Shown: positions 5,610 through 10,743 of the stretch, one piece after another
Position numbering within the stretch: position 1 is the stretch's first letter
Layout: every line of letters begins with the position of its first letter
Source of the DNA: DATBLE01 sp046735055
GTDB lineage: Bacteria > Actinomycetota > Thermoleophilia > Gaiellales > Gaiellaceae
Length of the DNA stretch: 10,743 nt
Assembly: GCA_046735055.1 (NCBI GenBank)
Contig: JBKPSO010000113.1
Coordinates: 1 to 10,743, forward strand
Direction: 5' to 3'
The notes under the pieces: generated by a model
Databases searched by the model: none
What the model was told of the DNA's origin: nothing
Seen by the model: the letters and a program-made list of their open reading frames with translations, nothing else
Program-made: the position numbers and the translations under genes

Positions 5610-8600
5610 ATGACGTTCAAGCCTGAGGAAGCGAAGACAGCGCTCGTCGAGAAGGCGATCGCACACGTCCGGGATCGGCTGACCGCGCGGGAGGCGGATG
5701 ACGTCGAGCGGTTCGCCCGCACGTACTACGCCGACGCCGCGCCCGAGGACCTCGGGGAGTTCGACCTGTACGGCGCCGTTCTTGCGCATTGGCGCTACCT
5801 GCAGAGGCGCCGGCCGGGCGAGCGGAAGGTGCACGCGTATACGCCGAACCTCGAGGAGCACGGCTGGCAGTCCGCACATAGCGTCGTCGAGATCGTCACG
5901 GACGACATGCCGTTCCTTGTCGATTCCGTCGCGATGACACTCACGCGCCGAGGGAGCGCGATCCACGCGGTCGTGCATCCCATCGTCAAGGTTCTGCGGG
6001 ACGACGAGGGGCGATTGCTGGAGCTGCGGCCGTGGGAGGCGGACGGACTCGCCGAGTCGCTGATCCATGTCGAGATCGACCGGCAGGCGGAGCAGCCGCT
6101 ACTCGACGAGCTCGCGGTGGAGCTCGAGCGGGTGCTCGCGGACGTGCAGGCGGCGGTCGAGGACTGGGCGGCGATGCGCGACCGGGCCCGAGCGATCGTC
6201 GCGGAGCTGGACGAACGGCCGCCTCCGGTCGCCCCCGATGAGCTCTCGGACGCCAAGGCGCTGCTCGCGTGGATGGGCGACGACCACTTCACCTTCCTCG
6301 GCTATCGCGAGTACGAGCTGCACACGCGGGACGGCGAGGACGTGCTCTCGTCGGTGCCGGGATCGGGGCTTGGAATCCTGCGCGAGGCGGAGCGGAAAGC
6401 GGTTTCCCACAGCTTTGCGCGGCTGTCGCCGGAGGCACGGCGGTTGGCCCGCGCCCCGAACCTCCTCAACCTGACGAAGGCAAATTCGCGCGCGACGGTT
6501 CACCGGCCCGCCTATCTGGATTACGTCGGCCTCAAGCGCTTCGACGAGCGAGGGGCGGTCTCTGGCGAGCTCCGGTTCCTCGGCCTCTACACGCACACCG
6601 CCTACCGGGCGAGCCCTTGGGAGATTCCGGTGCTGCGACGCAAGGCGGAGCGCGTCGTCGAGCGCAGCGGATTCGTCGCCGGCGGCCACGACTACAAGGC
6701 GCTCGCCGAGATCCTCGAGAGCTACCCCCGCGATGAGCTCTTCCAGATCGAGGAGGACGAGCTGTTCGAGATCGCGCTCGGGATCCTGCACCTCGGCGAG
6801 CGTCGCCGGGTTCGGCTTTTCGTCCGGCGCGAGGCGTTTGGCCGTTTCTTGTCGTGTCTCGTCTTTCTCCCGCTCGAGCGGTACAACACCGGCGTCCGTC
6901 GGCGGATCGAGCGGATCCTCCAGGAGGCGTTTGATGGGGCGAGCGTCGACTTGAGCGCGCGCGTCTCCGAGTCCGTGCTGGCTCGACTCCACGTTGTCGT
7001 CCACACGGACGAGGGCGCGCCGAGCGATTTCGACGTCGACGCGATTGAGGCCCTGCTGGCCGAGGCGACACGCGCGTGGTCGGACGACCTCCACGACGTC
7101 CTGATCGAGCAGCTCGGCGAGGAGCGAGGTGCGGACCTGTACCAGCGATACGGCGACGCTTTCCCGCCGGCGTATCGGGACGATTTCGCGCCGCACGGAG
7201 CGTTGGCGGACATCGAGCGCATCGAGCGGCTCGATCCGGATGGCGATCTCGACGTGAGCCTCTACCTTCCGCTCGAGTCGCCGGCCGGCCACTTGGCGTT
7301 CAAGCTGCTCCGCTCGGGCCAGCCGATCCTCCTCTCGGACGTGTTGCCGCTGCTGGAGAACATGGGCGCTCGGGTCACCGACGAGCGGCCCTTCGAGGTG
7401 AGGCCGGTCGGGCGGGCGCCCGTCTGGATCTACGACTTCGGCCTCGACTTCGGCGCGAGTGTTGAGGTCCAGGCCGATCGGGTGCGCCGGATCTTTCAGG
7501 ACGCCTTCGCCGAGGCCTGGCGCGGGGCACTCGAGAACGACGGCTTCAACCGGCTGGTGCTCGGCGCCGAGCTGACCTGGCGGGAGGTGGCGCTCCTGCG
7601 GGCGATCGCGAAGTACCTACGCCAGTGCGGCAGCACGTTCAGCCAGACGTACATGGAGGAGGCGCTGGCGGGGAACCCCGACGTCGCACGCCTACTGGTG
7701 GAGCTGTTCCGCCTCCGCTTCGAACCGCCGCGAGGCGAAGGCACGGACGCCAAAGTCCACGGCCTCGTCCGAGAGATCGAGGAAAGGCTGGACGCAATCG
7801 CGAGCCTCGACGAGGACCGGATCCTGCGCAGTTTCCTCAGCGTGATCCAGGGGATGCTGCGGACGAACTACTTCCAGACCGCAGAGGACGGCAAGCCGAA
7901 GCCGTACCTCTCCTTCAAGCTTGACCCCTCCGGCATTCCTGACCTGCCCGCCCCGCGGCCGATGTTCGAGATCTTCGTCTACTCGCCGCGAACGGAGGGC
8001 GTACATCTACGAGCGGGCAAGGTCGCCCGTGGCGGCATTCGCTGGTCAGACCGGCGCGAAGACTTCCGCACCGAAGTCCTGGGCCTGATGAAGGCGCAGA
8101 CCGTCAAGAACGCCGTCATCGTGCCAACCGGGGCGAAAGGCGGCTTCGTCCTCAAGCGACCGCCGCAAGAACGGCAGGCGCTGCGCGAGGAGGTGGTGGA
8201 GTGCTACCGGATCCTCATCCGCGGGCTGCTCGACCTGACGGACTCGCTCGTCGGCGGCGAGAACGTCGCGCCAGCTGACGTCGTCTGCTACGACGACGAT
8301 GACCCGTACCTGGTCGTCGCGGCCGACAAGGGAACCGCGACCTTCTCCGACATCGCGAACGGGGTCTCGGCGGAGTACGGGTTCTGGCTCGGCGACGCCT
8401 TCGCCTCGGGAGGCTCGACCGGCTACGACCACAAGGGCATGGGCATCACGGCACGGGGGGCGTGGGAGTCGGTCACGCGCCACTTCCGCGAGCTCGGCAC
8501 CGACATTGAAAGCGCCGACTTCACGGTGGTCGGTATCGGCGACATGTCGGGCGACGTCTTCGGCAACGGCATGCTCCTCTCCCGGCACATCAAACTGGTC

Positions 8601-10478
8601 GGCGCCTTCGACCACCGGGACGTGTTCCTCGACCCGGACCCCGATCCGGAGCAAAGCTTCAAGGAGCGTGCGCGGCTCTTCGCGCTGCCGGGCTCGTCCT
8701 GGGCCGACTACGACGAGCAGGTGATCTCAACCGGCGGCGGCGTATTTCCGCGCACGGCGAAGTCGATCCCGCTCTCACGCGAGGCGCGGGCCGCGCTCGC
8801 CACTGACGCGACGACGCTCACACCGAACGAGCTCATCCGCGCGCTCCTCAGAGCCCCCGTCGACCTGCTCTGGAACGGCGGTATCGGCACGTTCGTCAAA
8901 GCGAAGCATGAGACGCACGCCGAGGTCGGCGATCGGACGACCGACGCGATCCGCGTCGACGCCGAGGAGCTCCGCTGCCGCGTCGTCGGCGAGGGCGGGA
9001 ACCTCGGGTTCACGCAGCGAGGCCGCATCGCCTACGCGTCGCGGGGCGGTCGCGTCCTGATGGATGCGATCGACAACTCAGCCGGCGTCGATTGCTCCGA
9101 CCACGAGGTGAACCTCAAGATCCTCCTCGACGCGATCGTCGCAGAAGGCGACCTCACCGAAAAGCAGCGGAACGCGCTCCTCGCCGAGATGACAGACGAG
9201 GTCGCGGACCTCGTGCTGCGCGACAACTACGAGCAGACGCAGGCAATCAGCACCTCCGTTGCGCAGGCCGCTTCGATGGTCGACGTCCATGCCCGCTACA
9301 TCAGGCAGCTCGAGCAGACGGGAAGACTCGATCGGGCGCTCGAATTCCTGCCCGACGAGGAGACGCTGACCGAGCGCAAGGCCGCGGGAGAAGGACTGAC
9401 CCCACCCGAGGTCGCGATCCTCCTCTCGTACACGAAGGTGGCGCTTTACGACGAGCTGCTCGCCTCGGACCTGCCGGACGATCTCTACCTGGCCGGCGAG
9501 CTCGAGCGCTACTTCCCGACCCCGGTCCGACAGCGGTTCCGCACACGCCTCGCGCGCCACACCCTCCACCGCGAGATCGTCGCCGCTCGAGTGACGAACG
9601 CCCTCGTGAACCGGGCCGGCACGACCTTCGTCTTCCGCCTCAACGAGGAAACCGGGCCAACCGGGCCGGACATCGCGCGCGCCTTCACCGTCGCGCGCGA
9701 GGTCTTCGACCTCCACAGCCTGTGGGACGAGATCGAACACCTCGACGGCCGAGTCGCCGCGCAGACGCAGCTCGTGATGCTGCTCAAGACGCGGATCCTG
9801 CTGGAGCGCGCGACCCGCTGGTTTCTGCGCAACCGGCCGCGCCCGCTGGACATCGCGATGGCGATCTCCCACTTCGGTCCGGGAGCGGCGGCGCTCGCCG
9901 CGGCCGCCGCTGACGTCCTTTGCGCCGCCGATCGAAACGCGGCCGAGCGCGCGGCCGAGGAGCTCGTCGGCACCGGCGTTCCGCGCGCGCTCGCCGACCG
10001 GGTCGGATACCTGGAGTCGCTCCTCCCGGTGCTCGATCTCGTCGAGGTGGCCGCGGCGACGGGTCTAAGCCTCGACGAGGCGATCGGAGTCTATTTCGCG
10101 ATCGACGACCGGCTCGATCTGCACTCCCTGCGCGGGCGCATCGCCGCGCTCCCCCGGAAGGAGCGTTGGGAAGCGCTCGCCCGCCGCGCCCTGTGGGAAG
10201 ACCTGCAAAGCGAACATCGCGCGCTCACGACCGACATCCTGCGGGAGCCCGAAACCTACGCCGCCGCCGAGCGGGTGGCGACCTGGGCAACACACAACGC
10301 CGCCGCCGTCGAGCGTTGCGAGCAGGTGCTCGCCGATGTCAAGGCCGGCAACGCATCCGACCTCGCGACGCTCTCGGTGGCGGTTCGCGAAATCCGCAAT
10401 CTGATCGAGGCAATCCCCGCACCCGCCTCCGGGGCGAGCGAGCCGGTCGAGCCGCCCGTCTCGCGGGTCGGCCGCTAG
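5610..10478 (+). CDS. gdh: NAD-specific glutamate dehydrogenase, large (about 180 kDa) type
   Basis: This 1,622-residue protein starts at ATG 5610 and ends at TAG 10476-10478; the length is normal for the L_180 class (Pfam Bac_GDH). It catalyses L-glutamate + NAD+ + H2O to 2-oxoglutarate + NH4+ + NADH, feeding amino-acid carbon to the TCA cycle in the cytoplasm. The N-terminal ~690 residues are the regulatory ACT-like/helical region; VVEIVTDDMPFLVDSVAMTL (about 92-111) and HFTFLGYREYEL (about 226-237) are typical. The catalytic domain shows FKLDPSGIPDLP (about 767), ARGGIRWSDRREDFRTEVLG (806-825), GLMKAQTVKNAVIVPTGAKG (825-844, lysines 828, 833, 843), AADKGTA (904-910) and GGSTGYDHKGMGITARGAWE (about 934). 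The NAD-binding Rossmann turn is VGIGDMSGDVFGNG (974-987), followed by WNGGIGTFVK and VVGEGGNLGFTQRGR (about 1090-1140). The last ~450 residues are the usual helical C-terminal domain. No key residue seems missing. In other bacteria these enzymes are hexamers or tetramers, allosterically controlled by amino acids and, in some actinobacteria, by the phospho-dependent GarA-type protein. It is monocistronic here, with a convergent neighbour 59 bases downstream. Confidence 0.97.
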   Translation: MTFKPEEAKTALVEKAIAHVRDRLTAREADDVERFARTYYADAAPEDLGEFDLYGAVLAHWRYLQRRRPGERKVHAYTPNLEEHGWQSAHSVVEIVTDDMPFLVDSVAMTLTRRGSAIHAVVHPIVKVLRDDEGRLLELRPWEADGLAESLIHVEIDRQAEQPLLDELAVELERVLADVQAAVEDWAAMRDRARAIVAELDERPPPVAPDELSDAKALLAWMGDDHFTFLGYREYELHTRDGEDVLSSVPGSGLGILREAERKAVSHSFARLSPEARRLARAPNLLNLTKANSRATVHRPAYLDYVGLKRFDERGAVSGELRFLGLYTHTAYRASPWEIPVLRRKAERVVERSGFVAGGHDYKALAEILESYPRDELFQIEEDELFEIALGILHLGERRRVRLFVRREAFGRFLSCLVFLPLERYNTGVRRRIERILQEAFDGASVDLSARVSESVLARLHVVVHTDEGAPSDFDVDAIEALLAEATRAWSDDLHDVLIEQLGEERGADLYQRYGDAFPPAYRDDFAPHGALADIERIERLDPDGDLDVSLYLPLESPAGHLAFKLLRSGQPILLSDVLPLLENMGARVTDERPFEVRPVGRAPVWIYDFGLDFGASVEVQADRVRRIFQDAFAEAWRGALENDGFNRLVLGAELTWREVALLRAIAKYLRQCGSTFSQTYMEEALAGNPDVARLLVELFRLRFEPPRGEGTDAKVHGLVREIEERLDAIASLDEDRILRSFLSVIQGMLRTNYFQTAEDGKPKPYLSFKLDPSGIPDLPAPRPMFEIFVYSPRTEGVHLRAGKVARGGIRWSDRREDFRTEVLGLMKAQTVKNAVIVPTGAKGGFVLKRPPQERQALREEVVECYRILIRGLLDLTDSLVGGENVAPADVVCYDDDDPYLVVAADKGTATFSDIANGVSAEYGFWLGDAFASGGSTGYDHKGMGITARGAWESVTRHFRELGTDIESADFTVVGIGDMSGDVFGNGMLLSRHIKLVGAFDHRDVFLDPDPDPEQSFKERARLFALPGSSWADYDEQVISTGGGVFPRTAKSIPLSREARAALATDATTLTPNELIRALLRAPVDLLWNGGIGTFVKAKHETHAEVGDRTTDAIRVDAEELRCRVVGEGGNLGFTQRGRIAYASRGGRVLMDAIDNSAGVDCSDHEVNLKILLDAIVAEGDLTEKQRNALLAEMTDEVADLVLRDNYEQTQAISTSVAQAASMVDVHARYIRQLEQTGRLDRALEFLPDEETLTERKAAGEGLTPPEVAILLSYTKVALYDELLASDLPDDLYLAGELERYFPTPVRQRFRTRLARHTLHREIVAARVTNALVNRAGTTFVFRLNEETGPTGPDIARAFTVAREVFDLHSLWDEIEHLDGRVAAQTQLVMLLKTRILLERATRWFLRNRPRPLDIAMAISHFGPGAAALAAAAADVLCAADRNAAERAAEELVGTGVPRALADRVGYLESLLPVLDLVEVAAATGLSLDEAIGVYFAIDDRLDLHSLRGRIAALPRKERWEALARRALWEDLQSEHRALTTDILREPETYAAAERVATWATHNAAAVERCEQVLADVKAGNASDLATLSVAVREIRNLIEAIPAPASGASEPVEPPVSRVGR

Positions 10479-10494
10479 CGAGGAGCGCGCGTCG

Positions 10495-10512
10495 AGCTCG
10501 GCCCCCGGAGCT
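10495..10512. terminator. Weak hairpin between converging genes
   Basis: AGCTC at 10495-10499 pairs with GAGCT at 10508-10512 around an 8-base loop, 16 bases after the glutamate dehydrogenase stop. The stem is only 5 bp with no T-tract, so it is a weak candidate for a bidirectional terminator between this gene and the short-chain dehydrogenase read from the other strand. Confidence 0.25.
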
Positions 10513-10537
10513 GTATCGCCGTTGAGCGCGACATCGG

Positions 10538-10743
10538 CTAGACGCTTCCGCCCGAGACTTCGACGTTCACGCCGGTGACGTACGAGGCCGCGTCCGAGAG
10601 CAGGAAGGCGACGACGCGGGCGACCTCTTGCGGCGACCCGCGGCGCCGCAACGGCACCATCTCGACCATCTGCCGCGCGACCGCGTCCGGGTCGCGCGCG
10701 TAGTACTGGCTGCCGACGGCTGCCTGCTCCCCGACCTGTGTCT
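10538..10743 (-). CDS. Short-chain dehydrogenase/reductase, C-terminal part (5' end outside window)
   Basis: The - strand frame entering from the right edge ends at TAG 10538-10540; 67 residues are visible. The motifs MVPLRRRGSPQEVARVVAFL, LSDAASYVTGVNVEVSGG and the C-terminal GGSV are the signature end of classical SDR enzymes. There a 'PLxRxGxPEEVAxxVxFLxSDxASYxTGxxxxVDGG' segment forms the subunit-interface strand and closes the Rossmann fold. SDRs are NAD(P)H-dependent oxidoreductases acting on alcohols, sugars, ketoacyl-ACP or steroids; the cofactor and catalytic Tyr-Lys pair lie outside the window, so the substrate cannot be named. One small deviation is VSGG where most members have VDGG. 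The gene converges on the glutamate dehydrogenase gene. Confidence 0.92.
   Translation of the reverse strand, partial: TQVGEQAAVGSQYYARDPDAVARQMVEMVPLRRRGSPQEVARVVAFLLSDAASYVTGVNVEVSGGSV

Noticed and set aside
4968..6068. 366-codon open frame on the - strand across the PNPOx-like gene and the start of glutamate dehydrogenase
   Set aside because: Overlaps two well-supported genes in another frame and shows no domain.
6099..7292. 397-codon open frame on the - strand inside glutamate dehydrogenase
   Set aside because: Antisense shadow of a strongly conserved enzyme; no recognisable domain or ribosome-binding site.
1..10743. CRISPR array, insertion sequence or toxin-antitoxin system
   Set aside because: No spaced direct repeats, transposase-like protein, or small paired ORFs with recognisable toxin/antitoxin motifs were seen on either strand.

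Overview
The window reads as chromosomal DNA of a high-GC Gram-positive soil or aquatic bacterium. G/C-ending codons, GTG starts, a 1,622-residue NAD-dependent glutamate dehydrogenase and several secreted or membrane families typical of the deep-branching Actinomycetota suggest class Thermoleophilia (Gaiellales/Solirubrobacterales-like). That placement is inferred from gene content and was not measured.

Layout. (1) Positions 1-242 hold the C-terminal end of a probable M28-type metallopeptidase on the + strand, followed by a perfect 13-bp GC-rich hairpin. (2) Positions 300-340 hold the 3' end of a tRNA- or tmRNA-like sequence on the - strand with no matching 5' half, overlapped by a perfect 11-bp inverted repeat. 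(3) On the - strand, a secreted FG-GAP/VCBS-like protein (607-1470) is preceded by a truncated C-terminal domain of a 'GHGFF' secreted-protein family (1505-1705). (4) On the + strand, 2057-2626 encodes a DUF6325/DUF1269-like protein. (5) A 64-residue remnant of a lysylphosphatidylglycerol-synthase-like flippase lies on the - strand at 2734-2925. (6) On the + strand, an unknown 129-residue protein (3370-3759) overlaps by 4 bases a second flippase-like membrane protein (3756-4720), which is split by a -1 frameshift near 4049. (7) A small flavin-dependent PNPOx-like protein (- strand, 5096-5530) is divergent from the large glutamate dehydrogenase (5610-10478). (8) The window ends in the C-terminus of a short-chain dehydrogenase/reductase on the - strand.

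The window splits into a decaying half and a housekeeping half. From about 243 to 5095 there is low coding density, with two gene remnants, one frameshifted gene, possible further debris at 4830-5006, and a tRNA 3'-end scar. From 5096 onward genes are dense and intact, dominated by glutamate catabolism: oxidative deamination of glutamate to 2-oxoglutarate and ammonia, with NAD+ as acceptor. No convincing undescribed system is visible. The best leads are the unknown 129-residue protein coupled to a flippase-like protein, and the tRNA-end/inverted-repeat site next to the eroded region.
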